Shown here: positions 29,798-38,461 of the stretch, one piece after another | Layout: every line of letters starts with the position of its first letter | Numbering within the stretch: the first letter of the stretch is position 1 | Assembly: GCA_016874675.1 (NCBI GenBank) | Contig: VGTL01000012.1 | Span: 1 to 52,492 of the forward strand | Direction: 5' to 3' | DNA length: 52,492 nt | Origin: Methanobacteriota archaeon | GTDB taxonomy: Archaea; Thermoplasmatota; DTKX01; VGTL01 | Position numbers and translations under genes: made by a program | Notes under the pieces: generated by a model | Told to the model about the DNA's origin: nothing | Database searches by the model: none | What the model saw: the letters and a program-made list of their open reading frames with translations, nothing else

Positions 29798-31588
29798 GTG
29801 GGCAAGGGGCGCGTCGGGGTGTACCTTTGCACCTGCCGCGGCGAGATAGCCAAGCACATCGACCTCGACCGGCTGGCCGCCGGGCTCTCGGAGGACCCGG
29901 CCGTGGCGTTCGTCAGGGTGGACCAGGAGCTCTGCGGCCCGGCGGGCCAGGACGTGCTGCGCGCAAGCCACGGGGAGGGCCGCTCCGACCGGGTGGTGGC
30001 CGGCGCCTGCACGCCCAACATACAGGGGCTCATCATGCGCGCCGCCCTGGAGGGCGCCGGGCTCAACAAGTACCTCTACGAGCAGGTGAACATCCGGGAG
30101 CTCTGCGCCTGGGTGCACGACGACCGGGAGGCGGCCACCGACAAGGCGCTCCGCCTCATGCGCGCCGCGATAGCCCGCGCCCTGATGCTCGAGGCGCTCG
30201 ACGACATCGAGCTCAAGGTGGTGCCCGAATCGCTCGTGATAGGCGGCGGCGTGGCCGGCATGCAGGCGGCGCTGGAGATAGCCACCCGGGGCTTCCTTGC
30301 CCATATAGTGGAGCGCACCGGGGCGCTGGGCGGCCGGGCGTACAGGCTGAGCGTCACGTTCCCGACCCACAACTGCGGCATCTGCTGCATGCAGTACTGC
30401 CGGGAGTGCGTGCTCACGCCGAAGATCGAGGACGTGATGCAGAACCCGAAAATCAAGGTCCACCTCAACACCCGGATAGAGAAAATAGATGGAGGGTTCG
30501 GCGACCGGCTGGTGACGCTCGAGGGCCCCGGCGGCAGGGAGGAGCTCCGGGTCGGCACGATAGTGGTCGCCACCGGCTCCGACGTGTTCGACGCCCGGCG
30601 CATCCCGGAGTACGGCTTCGGCGTCTTCAGGGACGTCGTCACCACGATGGATCTCGAGCGCATGCTCGAGCAGGAGCGCGAGATAGGCGGCAGGTTCGTC
30701 CGGCCCTCAGACGGGAGGACGATGCCAAGGACCGTGAACTTCATCCAGTGCGTGGGCTCCCGCGACCGCGTCAAGGGGAACCTGCACTGCTCTCTCGTGT
30801 GCTGCACCTACGCCATCGGCCAGGCGCGCGAGATAAAGAAGCTCCACCCGGAGGTCGAGGTGTACATCCACTACATCGATCTTCGGGGCCCCTACCGCGG
30901 CTTCGAGGAGCACTGCGAGCAGGCCAAGGCCGAGGGCGTGGTGTTCGTGCGCGGCCGGGTCGCCGAGGTCTCAGAGAAGAAGGGCCGGGTCCGCATCCGC
31001 TTCGAGGACACCGACCTGGGCAAGCAGATAGACATGGCCACGGACCTCGTGGTGCTCGCGGTCGGACAGGAGCCGGCCGCAGAGTCCGAGCGCATAGCGA
31101 AGCTTTTGCACCTCCAGCTGGACGAGGACAGGTTCATCAAGGACCTCAATCCCAACTTCCCCTCGGAGTACCGCCGGGGGGTGTTCGTGGCGGGCTGCGC
31201 CGAGGGCCCCAAGGGCATAAGGTACTCCATCGAGGACGCCAAGTCGGCCGCCGCCGCGGCCGCCGATCTCATGGCCGCCGGCAAGATCCACAAGACGCGT
31301 GCGATTGCGGTGGTGGACGAGACGCGCTGCCGCGGCTGCGGCCGGTGCGAGGAGGCCTGCGAGTACCACGCCGCCAGGGTGGTGGAGAAGGACGGGCGCC
31401 TGGTCTCGGTGCGCGACGAGGCGCGCTGCGAGGGCTGCGGCGTCTGCGCGGCCCAGTGCTGCAACCGCGCCATCACCATCAAGCACCACACCCGGCCCCA
31501 GATGGAGGCGCTGATGAGGAGGGTGCTGGGAACGAAGGGGCGGGGGGCAGGGGGCAAGGGGCAAGGGGCGCAAGGGGAGGTGGGCTGA
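29798..31588 (+). CDS. HdrA-like flavoprotein with altered cysteine motif
   Basis: 596 residues. It has the N-terminal Cys domain in a variant form (GVYLCTCRGEIAKHI, GACTPNIQGLI), the FAD motif SLVIGGGVAGMQAALEI and a C-terminal two-cluster ferredoxin region (CRGCGRCEEACEYHA, CEGCGVCAAQCCNRAI), but no inserted ferredoxin. Where other HdrA proteins read DCxxCxxAPK, this one reads NCGICCMQYCRECVLTPK, with C193, C196, C197, C201 and C204. The two prolines that normally follow the ferredoxin cysteines are Glu and Cys. The last 20 residues (GTKGRGAGGKGQGAQGEVG) come from a repeat arm. The start is GTG 29798. Probably partners the MvhD and HdrCB proteins downstream. Confidence 0.8.
   Translation: MGKGRVGVYLCTCRGEIAKHIDLDRLAAGLSEDPAVAFVRVDQELCGPAGQDVLRASHGEGRSDRVVAGACTPNIQGLIMRAALEGAGLNKYLYEQVNIRELCAWVHDDREAATDKALRLMRAAIARALMLEALDDIELKVVPESLVIGGGVAGMQAALEIATRGFLAHIVERTGALGGRAYRLSVTFPTHNCGICCMQYCRECVLTPKIEDVMQNPKIKVHLNTRIEKIDGGFGDRLVTLEGPGGREELRVGTIVVATGSDVFDARRIPEYGFGVFRDVVTTMDLERMLEQEREIGGRFVRPSDGRTMPRTVNFIQCVGSRDRVKGNLHCSLVCCTYAIGQAREIKKLHPEVEVYIHYIDLRGPYRGFEEHCEQAKAEGVVFVRGRVAEVSEKKGRVRIRFEDTDLGKQIDMATDLVVLAVGQEPAAESERIAKLLHLQLDEDRFIKDLNPNFPSEYRRGVFVAGCAEGPKGIRYSIEDAKSAAAAAADLMAAGKIHKTRAIAVVDETRCRGCGRCEEACEYHAARVVEKDGRLVSVRDEARCEGCGVCAAQCCNRAITIKHHTRPQMEALMRRVLGTKGRGAGGKGQGAQGEVG
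31533..31582 (+). repeat. Single repeat arm forming the 3' end of the HdrA-like gene
   Basis: acgaaggggcggggggcagg then gggcaaggggcaaggggcgc: G-rich words of the ggggcaa/ggcgcaa type, without a right arm. It encodes the low-complexity C-terminal tail of the HdrA-like protein. Confidence 0.6.
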
Positions 31589-32086
31589 GTGGGCCAGACG
31601 GGTTCGCCCGGGGATGATGGCGGAAGGGGGCCGGGCCCGGGGCCCGGCCCCTTCGAGCCCTCCATCATCGCCTTCACCTGCGCCTGGTGCGGGTACCCGT
31701 CGGCGGTGCTCGCCGGCGTGAACCGGATAGAGTACCCCCCGGGCGTGAACATAGTGCGCGTCATGTGCACCGGCATGATAGAGCCGGCGTACGTCATGCG
31801 CGCGCTGGAGTACGGCGCCGACGGGGTGATAATCGTCGGGTGCCTCATGGAGAACTGCCACTACATGGTCGGCAACAAGCGCGCCCAGGAGCGGGCGGAC
31901 ATGCTCCGGCCCCTCCTGGACATGATGGGCCTTCGCGCCGCCCGTCTGCGGACGGAGTGGATAAACGCCTCCGAGCGGGTGAGGTTCGCCGCCGCGATGA
32001 GGGACTTCTCGGCGGCGCTCAGGGAGCTTGGGCCCAACCCGCTGGGCCGCTGCGGGGAGGGCGACGGCGGGGAGGCGGGGCCGTGA
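31589..32086 (+). CDS. mvhD: MvhD-type [2Fe-2S] subunit (variant)
   Basis: 165 residues. MvhD passes electrons into HdrA; its four cysteines bind a [2Fe-2S] cluster. Here they are C31/C34 (CAWC), the cysteine of MCTGM (about 63) and GCLMENCHY (about 92 and 97). Other copies read GCHxGDCHY at the last site, so this is the most divergent copy. A Gly/Pro linker (GPGPGPGPFEPS) follows the start and is encoded by a perfect 12-1-12 GC inverted repeat (31627-31651). GTG 31589 directly follows the previous stop. Overlaps the next gene by 4 bases. Confidence 0.85.
   Translation: MGQTGSPGDDGGRGPGPGPGPFEPSIIAFTCAWCGYPSAVLAGVNRIEYPPGVNIVRVMCTGMIEPAYVMRALEYGADGVIIVGCLMENCHYMVGNKRAQERADMLRPLLDMMGLRAARLRTEWINASERVRFAAAMRDFSAALRELGPNPLGRCGEGDGGEAGP
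31627..31651. repeat. Perfect 12-1-12 GC inverted repeat in mvhD
   Basis: ggggccgggccc-g-gggcccggcccc. It encodes part of the Gly/Pro linker of MvhD near its start codon and could form a very stable hairpin in the mRNA. Confidence 0.8.
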
Positions 32087-33255
32087 GCGAGAAGGTCATC
32101 AGGCGCATCATCCAGGACACCCACGCCTTCGACTGCGTGGAGTGCGGCAAATGCACCTCGGTGTGCCCGATGACCCGCCACAAGAAGGACTTCGCCCCGC
32201 GGCTCATCGTGGTCAAGTCGATGGATTCCCCGTCGGTGGAGAAGCTGGCCCGCGAGCGCGATCTTTGGGCCTGCACCACCTGCGGCCAGTGCGCCTCGAT
32301 GTGCCCCTACAAGGTCGACTACACCGAGTTCATCCGGGCGCTGCGGGCGGAGGGGGCGATGCTGGACGTCACGCCGGACTGCTCCCAGGGCGGCCTGCTC
32401 CACTCGATGATGCGCGTGATGGCCAAGGGCGACCTGGAGCAGGACCGGCTGGGCTGGGCGAAGCCGCCCCTCGAGGTGGCCGAGAAGGGCGACATCTACC
32501 ATTTCACCGGGTGCTCCCGGCACATGGCCCAGGTGTTCGTCGGGCGGCAGGGCATCGACATCGGCTCGGTGCCGGAGAGCGCCGTGCGGATAATGAACGC
32601 CGCGGGCGTGGTGCCGGCCGTCAGCAAAAGCGAGGTCTGCTGCGGCCACGACCTCAACTGGGTGGGCGACGAGGACAACTTCGCCCGCCTGGTGGACAGG
32701 AACGTGGCCGCGATATCGGCCACGGGCGCCAGGACGGTGGTCTTCACCTGCCCCGAGGGGCTGCGCACCTTCTCGAAGGACTACCCGCTGGTCGCCGAGG
32801 GGGAGCTGCCGTTCAAGGCCGTCCACATTTCGGAGCTGATGGTCCAGTGGATAAAGGAGGGCAAGCTCCGGTTCAGGGAAACCACGGGGAAGGTGACCTA
32901 CCACGACGCCTGCCGGCTGGGCCGCCACATGGGCGTGTACGACCCGCCCCGCGAGGTCCTCAAGGCCATCCCCGGCCTGGAGCTTGCCGAGATGGAGAAC
33001 ATCCGGGAAAAATGCCTCTGCTGCGGGGTGTCGGGCTGGATATCGTGCGACGCCGACACGAAGCTCCTGCAGATGGACAAGCTCATGGAGGCCAAGCGCA
33101 CGGGGGCCGACACGATGCTCACGTTCTGCCCCAAGTGCCAGCTGCATCTCCACTGCGCCCAGGCCGACAAGGTTCCCGTCGACAGGGCGCTGATCGACAT
33201 CCCGGTGAACGACTTCACCGTGTTCGTAGCCAACCGCCTGGAGGAGAAGGGGTGA
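32083..33255 (+). CDS. HdrC-HdrB fusion (HdrD-like) with one CCG ligand missing
   Basis: 390 residues. The N-terminal HdrC part has C18-VE-C21-GK-C24-TSV-C28-P and C64-TT-C67-GQ-C70-ASM-C74-P. The HdrB part has two CCG domains. Domain 2 is complete (DACRLGRH, CLCCGVSGW, FCPKCQLH). Domain 1 has GCSRHM and VCCGHDLNW, but its last motif reads TCPEGLRTF (C223, G226), where the two sister fusions have CPEC and CAEC. One cluster ligand is therefore lost. No membrane helix, so a soluble complex. GTG 32083 overlaps the previous stop. Confidence 0.85.
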   Translation: MSEKVIRRIIQDTHAFDCVECGKCTSVCPMTRHKKDFAPRLIVVKSMDSPSVEKLARERDLWACTTCGQCASMCPYKVDYTEFIRALRAEGAMLDVTPDCSQGGLLHSMMRVMAKGDLEQDRLGWAKPPLEVAEKGDIYHFTGCSRHMAQVFVGRQGIDIGSVPESAVRIMNAAGVVPAVSKSEVCCGHDLNWVGDEDNFARLVDRNVAAISATGARTVVFTCPEGLRTFSKDYPLVAEGELPFKAVHISELMVQWIKEGKLRFRETTGKVTYHDACRLGRHMGVYDPPREVLKAIPGLELAEMENIREKCLCCGVSGWISCDADTKLLQMDKLMEAKRTGADTMLTFCPKCQLHLHCAQADKVPVDRALIDIPVNDFTVFVANRLEEKG

Positions 33256-33689
33256 CTGAGTTCCAGCCGAAGATCCTGGCCTACTGCTGCAACTGGTGCG
33301 CCTACGCCGGCGCGGACCTCGCGGGGACGTCGCGCATCCAGTACCCGCCGAACGTGAGGATAGTCAAGGTCATGTGCTCGGGCCGCGTGGACCCGGCCGT
33401 GGTGATGGCGGCGTTCCGCCGGGGCATGGACGGCGTGCTGGTCGCCGGGTGCCACCCGGGCGACTGCCACTACATCAGCGGCAACGAGCAGGCCGCGGTC
33501 CGGATGGCCTTCCTGCGCGGCTTCCTCGACGAGGTGGGCATCGAACGGGAGCGGTTCCGGTTCGAGTGGATAGCGGGCTCGGAGGGAGGGAAGTTCGCCC
33601 GGGTGATCCAGGACATGGTCGACAACGTGCGCAGGCTCGGGCCGTTCAGGCCGGAGTCGCTCGTCGCGGCCGGGGGTGGGGCGAGATGA
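33252..33689 (+). CDS. mvhD: MvhD-type [2Fe-2S] subunit
   Basis: 145 residues from GTG 33252. Canonical four-cysteine pattern: CCNWCAYAGADLAGTSRIQY near the start, VMCSGRVDP, and GCHPGDCHYISGN. Length is that of methanogen MvhD. It lies between an HdrC-HdrB fusion and a double HdrA, with 4-base overlaps on both sides, so it probably links the two in one complex. In methanogens the electrons come from a hydrogenase or formate dehydrogenase; neither is encoded nearby. Confidence 0.88.
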   Translation: MTEFQPKILAYCCNWCAYAGADLAGTSRIQYPPNVRIVKVMCSGRVDPAVVMAAFRRGMDGVLVAGCHPGDCHYISGNEQAAVRMAFLRGFLDEVGIERERFRFEWIAGSEGGKFARVIQDMVDNVRRLGPFRPESLVAAGGGAR

Positions 33690-36600
33690 CGCAGGATTCT
33701 GCGGCCGAACCGGCCGGAGGGATGGGGCAGGCGCCCGGGAACGCGGCGGCATCACCGGTCCCGGGCGGCAAGGTGGGCGCGGTGGTGGTCGTGGGCGGCG
33801 GGGTGGCGGGCATCCAGGCCTCCCTGGACATCGCCGATAGCGGGTTCAAGGTCTACATGGTCGAGAAGACGCCCAGCATCGGGGGCGTGATGGCCCAGCT
33901 CGACAAGACCTTCCCGACCAACGACTGCGCGATGTGCATACTGGCCCCCAAGCTCGTGGAGACCGGGCGCCACCCGGACATCGAGATAATCGCCGGCGCC
34001 GAGGTGGAGAAGGTGGAGGGGGAGGCGGGCAACTTCCGCGTCACGGTCCGAAAGCGCGTGGCGTCCATAGACCCGCGCAAGTGCACCGCCTGCGGGCGGT
34101 GCTCCGAGGTCTGCCCCATCGAGACGACCTCCTCGTTCGACGAGGGGCTCTGCGAGCGCAAGGCGGTGTACCTTCCCTTCCCGCAGGCGATACCGCTGTC
34201 GTACACGGTGGACCGCAAAAGCTGCGTGGGCTGCGGCCGGTGCGCCGCGGTCTGCCCGGCCAACGCCGTGCTGTTCGGGCCGGAGGAGACCGAGGTCCGG
34301 ACGCTCGAGGCGGGCTCGATAGTGCTGGCGCCGGGGTTCGAGAAGTTCGATCCCACCGGGCTCAAGGAGTTCGGCTACGGCACCTACCCCAACGTCATAA
34401 CCAGCATCGAGCTCGAGCGGATGCTCAACGCCTCCGGGCCGACGAAGGGCCACGTGCTCCGGCCCTCCGACGGCCGCGTACCGAGGAAGGCGGCCTTCAT
34501 CCAGTGCGTGGGCTCCCGCGTGGGCAAGCAGAAGGAGCGCTACTGCTCGGCGGTCTGCTGCATGCTGAGCGTCAAGGAGGCGCTCATCGCCCAGGAGCAC
34601 ACGCCGGGCCTCCGGACGACCATTTTCTTCATGGACCTGCGGGCGTTCGGCAAGGACTTCGACGAGTACTACAAGCGCGCCGAGAGCGAGTACGGGGTCC
34701 GCTTCGTGATGTGGCGGCCCTCGCACCTGTCGGAGGACCCGGCCACCGGGAACCTGCGGATGGTCTACGAGACCAGGGACGGCAAGCTCGCCAGGGAGGA
34801 CTTCGACCTCGTGATACTCGCCGCCGGCATAAGGCCCCCGGCCGAGGCGCGCCGGCTCGCCCAGGTGATGGGCATCGAGCTCAACAGCTACGGCTTCTGC
34901 CGCACCGGCCTCTTCGGCCCGACGGAGACGACGCGCAAGGGCGTCTACGTCGCCGGGGCGTTCGCGGTGCCGCAGGACGTTCCCGATTCGGTCGCCCAGT
35001 CCAGCGCCGCGGCGGCCAAGGCCACCGCCGGGATCTCCGAATCGAGGGGCACGCTGAAGGTGAAGCTGGACCGCCCCGCCGAGCGCGACATCGGGGGCGA
35101 GCAGCCGCGCATCGGCGTGTTCGTGTGCCGCTGCGGCATAAACATCGCCGGGACGGTGGACGTCTCGGCCGTCGTGGAGGCCATCCGCAACGAGCCCGAC
35201 GTCGCCTACGCCGAGGAGAACGTGTACACCTGCGCCCAGGACTCGCTTCGCAAGATACAAGACAAGATCAAGGAGCACAGGCTCAACCGCGTGATCGTCG
35301 CCTCCTGCACGCCGCGCACGCACGCGCCCCTCTTCCAGAAGACCATCCAGGGCGCCGGCCTCAACGCCTACCTCTTCGACATGGCCAACCTGCGCGAGCA
35401 GTGCTCCTGGGTGCACATGAGGGAGAAGGACGCCGCCACGGAGAAGGCGAAGGTGCTGGTCCGGATGGCGGTGGCCAAGGCGCGCCTTCTGGAGCCGCTC
35501 CACCGTCAACGGATAGGCATAAACCGCTCCGCCCTCGTCATCGGGGGCGGGATATCCGGCATGACGGCGGCGCTGGAGATGGCCGCCCAGGGCTTCCCGG
35601 TCACGCTCGTCGAGAGGGAGACGCGGCTTGGGGGGCTCGGCAACCGCATCCACCACACGCTGGAGGGCGAGGACCTCCAGGGCCATCTAAAGAATCTCGA
35701 GGAGCGCCTGCTCGCCGACAAGCGCATCACGGTGCTGACGGGAGCCGAGATAAGGAGCATCGACGGGTTCGTGGGCAATTTCAAGACGGTGGTCGAAATA
35801 CGGGGTGCCGGGTGCCGGGTGCCGGGTGCAGGGACGGAAGGGCCCGGCACCCCGCACCCTGCACCCGGCACCCTGACCATCGAGCACGGCGTGATAATCG
35901 TCGCCACCGGCGGCCGGGAGTACGTTCCGGACGGCTACCTCTACGGGAAGGACCCGCGCGTCATGACCCAGCTCCAGTTCGAGGAGCAGTACGCCGCCGG
36001 GACGCTCCCGCCCTACAAGACCGTGGTGATGGTCCAGTGCGTGGGGAGCCGCAGCCCGCAGAGGACCTACTGCAGCCGCGTCTGCTGCACCGAGACCGTC
36101 AAGAACGCCCTCCTCGTGAAGACGGAGCACCCGGACGCCCAGGTGTTCATACTCTACCGCGACATGAGGACCTACGGCTTCCGGGAGGAGCGCTTCCGGG
36201 AGGCGCGCGATTTGGGCGTCAACTTCATCCGCTACGAGGACGACGAGCCGCCGGTGCTCGACGAGAAGGGCGGGAAGCTGGTGCTCACCGTGCGAGACCC
36301 CGTTCTCGACCGGAAGGTGCGCATCCACCCCGACCTCGTCACGCTGGCGGTGGCGACCCTGCCGGCGGCCGGGACGCCGGAGCTCGCCCAGCTCCTCAAG
36401 GTGCCCCTCAACCGCAACGGGTTCTTCCTCGAGGCGCACTCCAAGCTCCGGCCGCTCGATTTCTCGACGGAGGGCATATTCTTCTGCGGCCTCGCCCACT
36501 CGCCCAAGTTCCTCGAGGAGTGCATCTACCAGGCGCAGGGCGCGGTCGCCCGCGCCTGCACCCTGCTCGCCCAGGAGGCGCTCGAGACCGAGGCGGCCGT

Positions 36601-36880
36601 CTCGGTGGTGGACGAGGCCCGCTGCCGCGCCTGCGGCCGGTGCGAGGAGGGCTGCGACTTCAAGGCGCCCCTGGTGAAGGTCTGGGAGGACGGCCGGCTC
36701 CACGCGCGCATAAACCCGGCGCTGTGCAAGGGCTGCGGCAAGTGCGCCAACCGCTGCTGCTCGGGCGCCATAACCGTGAAGCATTTCACCGGAAGGCAGA
36801 TAGAGAAGATGGTGGAGGCGGCGCTCTCGGATTTCTGCGCCGGCCCCGCCAACGGGGGGGTGAGACAGGATGGAGGCTGA
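33686..36880 (+). CDS. Double HdrA: A1 half fused to A2 half
   Basis: 1,064 residues with two flavin units. A1 (about 30-455): VVVVGGGVAGIQASLDI, Cys motif NDCAMCILAPKL, inserted ferredoxin with two full clusters (CTACGRCSEVCPIETT, CVGCGRCAAVCPANAV). A2 starts near 475 with the N-terminal Cys domain (RIGVFVCRCGINIAG, ASCTPRTHAP), then ALVIGGGISGMTAAL, without the Cys motif or inserted ferredoxin, and ends in a C-terminal ferredoxin (CRACGRCEEGCDFKAP, CKGCGKCANRCCSGAI). A repeat hairpin adds about 24 residues (707-730) in A2. Compared with Qmo proteins, A1 resembles QmoA and A2 the HdrA part of QmoB. ATG 33686 overlaps mvhD. MvhD follows. Confidence 0.88.
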   Translation: MTQDSAAEPAGGMGQAPGNAAASPVPGGKVGAVVVVGGGVAGIQASLDIADSGFKVYMVEKTPSIGGVMAQLDKTFPTNDCAMCILAPKLVETGRHPDIEIIAGAEVEKVEGEAGNFRVTVRKRVASIDPRKCTACGRCSEVCPIETTSSFDEGLCERKAVYLPFPQAIPLSYTVDRKSCVGCGRCAAVCPANAVLFGPEETEVRTLEAGSIVLAPGFEKFDPTGLKEFGYGTYPNVITSIELERMLNASGPTKGHVLRPSDGRVPRKAAFIQCVGSRVGKQKERYCSAVCCMLSVKEALIAQEHTPGLRTTIFFMDLRAFGKDFDEYYKRAESEYGVRFVMWRPSHLSEDPATGNLRMVYETRDGKLAREDFDLVILAAGIRPPAEARRLAQVMGIELNSYGFCRTGLFGPTETTRKGVYVAGAFAVPQDVPDSVAQSSAAAAKATAGISESRGTLKVKLDRPAERDIGGEQPRIGVFVCRCGINIAGTVDVSAVVEAIRNEPDVAYAEENVYTCAQDSLRKIQDKIKEHRLNRVIVASCTPRTHAPLFQKTIQGAGLNAYLFDMANLREQCSWVHMREKDAATEKAKVLVRMAVAKARLLEPLHRQRIGINRSALVIGGGISGMTAALEMAAQGFPVTLVERETRLGGLGNRIHHTLEGEDLQGHLKNLEERLLADKRITVLTGAEIRSIDGFVGNFKTVVEIRGAGCRVPGAGTEGPGTPHPAPGTLTIEHGVIIVATGGREYVPDGYLYGKDPRVMTQLQFEEQYAAGTLPPYKTVVMVQCVGSRSPQRTYCSRVCCTETVKNALLVKTEHPDAQVFILYRDMRTYGFREERFREARDLGVNFIRYEDDEPPVLDEKGGKLVLTVRDPVLDRKVRIHPDLVTLAVATLPAAGTPELAQLLKVPLNRNGFFLEAHSKLRPLDFSTEGIFFCGLAHSPKFLEECIYQAQGAVARACTLLAQEALETEAAVSVVDEARCRACGRCEEGCDFKAPLVKVWEDGRLHARINPALCKGCGKCANRCCSGAITVKHFTGRQIEKMVEAALSDFCAGPANGGVRQDGG
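35802..35877. repeat. In-frame word hairpin inside the double hdrA
   Basis: Left arm ggggtgccgggtgccgggtg then ccgggtgcaggg, loop acggaa, right arm gggcccggcaccccgcaccc then tgcacccggcaccc. It keeps the reading frame and is translated as GAGCRVPGAG...PGTPHPAPGT. It lies in a surface-loop-like position between two beta strands (FKTVVEIR and LTIEHGVIIVATGG) of the FAD domain. Confidence 0.9.
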
Positions 36881-37322
36881 AAGTCCAAGCGGGGTGGCCG
36901 GGAAGGCGGCGCCCGGGTTCGAGCCGAAGATAGTGGCCTTTTGCTGCAACTGGTGCAGCTACGCCGGCGCCGACCTCACGGGTGTGTCGAGGATGCAGTA
37001 CTCGCCGAACATACGCATCATACGCGTCATGTGCTCCGGCCGCATAGAGCCCAACTTCGTGCTGCGGGCGCTGGAGCTGGGGGCCGACGGGGTGCTGGTC
37101 GCGGGCTGCCACATCGGGGACTGCCACTACATCTCCGGCAACAAGGAGGCGGAAAAGCAAATCGCCCGCACCGCCCGCCTGCTTGAGATTCTCGGCGTCG
37201 ACAAGCGGCGGCTGCGGCTGGAGTGGATATCTGCCTCCGAGGGCCAGAAGTTCGCCAACACCGTGAACGCCTTCACCAAGGAAGTCCGGGAGCTCGGCCC
37301 GGCGGGTTACGGGAGAAAATGA
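36870..37322 (+). CDS. mvhD: MvhD-type [2Fe-2S] subunit
   Basis: 150 residues. Cysteines: CCNWCSYAGADLTG, VMCSGRIEP and GCHIGDCHYISGN, all canonical. It overlaps the double hdrA by 11 bases and the next HdrC-HdrB fusion by 4. Following directly after an A1-A2 fusion mirrors QmoB, in which an HdrA half and an MvhD domain form one protein. Confidence 0.88.
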   Translation: MEAESPSGVAGKAAPGFEPKIVAFCCNWCSYAGADLTGVSRMQYSPNIRIIRVMCSGRIEPNFVLRALELGADGVLVAGCHIGDCHYISGNKEAEKQIARTARLLEILGVDKRRLRLEWISASEGQKFANTVNAFTKEVRELGPAGYGRK

Positions 37323-38461
37323 GCGCGGAGAAGGAGGCCGCGGTGAAATCGACCAAGGCCTACTACTGCGTCGAGTGCGGGAAATGCACCGGCATCTGCC
37401 CGGTCTCGCGCGGATTGGAGTACTCGCCCCGCCGGATGGTCAAGCGGGCCCTCGAGGACCCCGAGCTCGAGTTCGTCCGGGACAGCCAGATATGGAACTG
37501 CCTGACCTGCAAGCTCTGCTCGGGCGTGTGCCCGTCGGGCGTGGACTACATAGACTTCATCCGGATAGTGAGATCGCGGGCGCACGCCCAGGGCCTGAGC
37601 GGCTCCTGCAGCCAGGGCGGCCAGCTCAGCACGATGGCGCGGATGATGGCCTCCGACAGGCTGGCCCAGGGCCGGAACTTCTGGACGGAGGGCCTGGAGG
37701 TCGCCGAGAAGGGCGAGCTGATGTACTTCGTTGGGTGCCTGCCCTACTTCGACACCGTCTTCGAGGACCTCAGGCCGGACACGCTTGACATAGCCCGGAG
37801 CACGGTCAAGGTCCTCAACGCCGCCGGCATAAGACCGGTGGTCTCGCCGGCCGAGAGGTGCTGCGGCCACGACCTGCTCTGGAGCGGGGACGTCGAGTCC
37901 TACCGGGCGCTGGCCCGCCAGAACATCCGGGAGATGAAGCGCCTCGGGGTGAAGACCGTCGTCACCTCCTGCGCCGAGTGCTACCGGACGCTGTCGAGGG
38001 ACTACAAGGAGATGGGCGCCGACCTCGAGGTCAAGCACATATCGCAGCTGGCCGGGGAGCTCCTCGACCAGGGCAAGTTGAAGGTCAAATCCTCCGGCAA
38101 GAAGGTGACGCTCCACGACGCCTGCCGGCTGGGCCGGCACACGGGCGTTTACGACCCGCCCCGCGAGGTCCTGCGCAAGGTGGCGGAGCTCGTGGAGATG
38201 CCCCGGAGCGGCCCCGCCGCCTCCTGCTGCGGCGTGGGGGCGTTCCTCACCTGCGGCGCCCACTCGAAGAGGATCCAGGTGGAGCGCCTCATCGAGGCCG
38301 GGGCCGCCGCGCCGGTGCTGGTGACCGAGTGCCCCAAGTGCCAGATACACTTCAAGTGCGCCCTCAGGGACAAGCCGGTCCCCGGGGCGAAGCTGCCGGA
38401 GCTCGAGATAATCGACCTTTCCTCTTTCCTGGCGAGGAACCTGGAGGCCGGGAAGCCATGA
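37319..38461 (+). CDS. HdrC-HdrB fusion (HdrD-like)
   Basis: 380 residues. HdrC part: CVECGKCTGICPVSR and CLTCKLCSGVCPSG, two [4Fe-4S] clusters. HdrB part: first CCG domain GCLPYF, RCCGHDLLW, SCAECYRTL; second DACRLGRH, SCCGVGAFLT, ECPKCQIHFKC. All ligands are present, unlike the sister fusion at 32083. Conserved segments DPPREVL and CGHD-W are shared by all three fusions here. No membrane segment. ATG 37319 overlaps mvhD; the stop overlaps the next hdrA half. Confidence 0.88.
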   Translation: MSAEKEAAVKSTKAYYCVECGKCTGICPVSRGLEYSPRRMVKRALEDPELEFVRDSQIWNCLTCKLCSGVCPSGVDYIDFIRIVRSRAHAQGLSGSCSQGGQLSTMARMMASDRLAQGRNFWTEGLEVAEKGELMYFVGCLPYFDTVFEDLRPDTLDIARSTVKVLNAAGIRPVVSPAERCCGHDLLWSGDVESYRALARQNIREMKRLGVKTVVTSCAECYRTLSRDYKEMGADLEVKHISQLAGELLDQGKLKVKSSGKKVTLHDACRLGRHTGVYDPPREVLRKVAELVEMPRSGPAASCCGVGAFLTCGAHSKRIQVERLIEAGAAAPVLVTECPKCQIHFKCALRDKPVPGAKLPELEIIDLSSFLARNLEAGKP

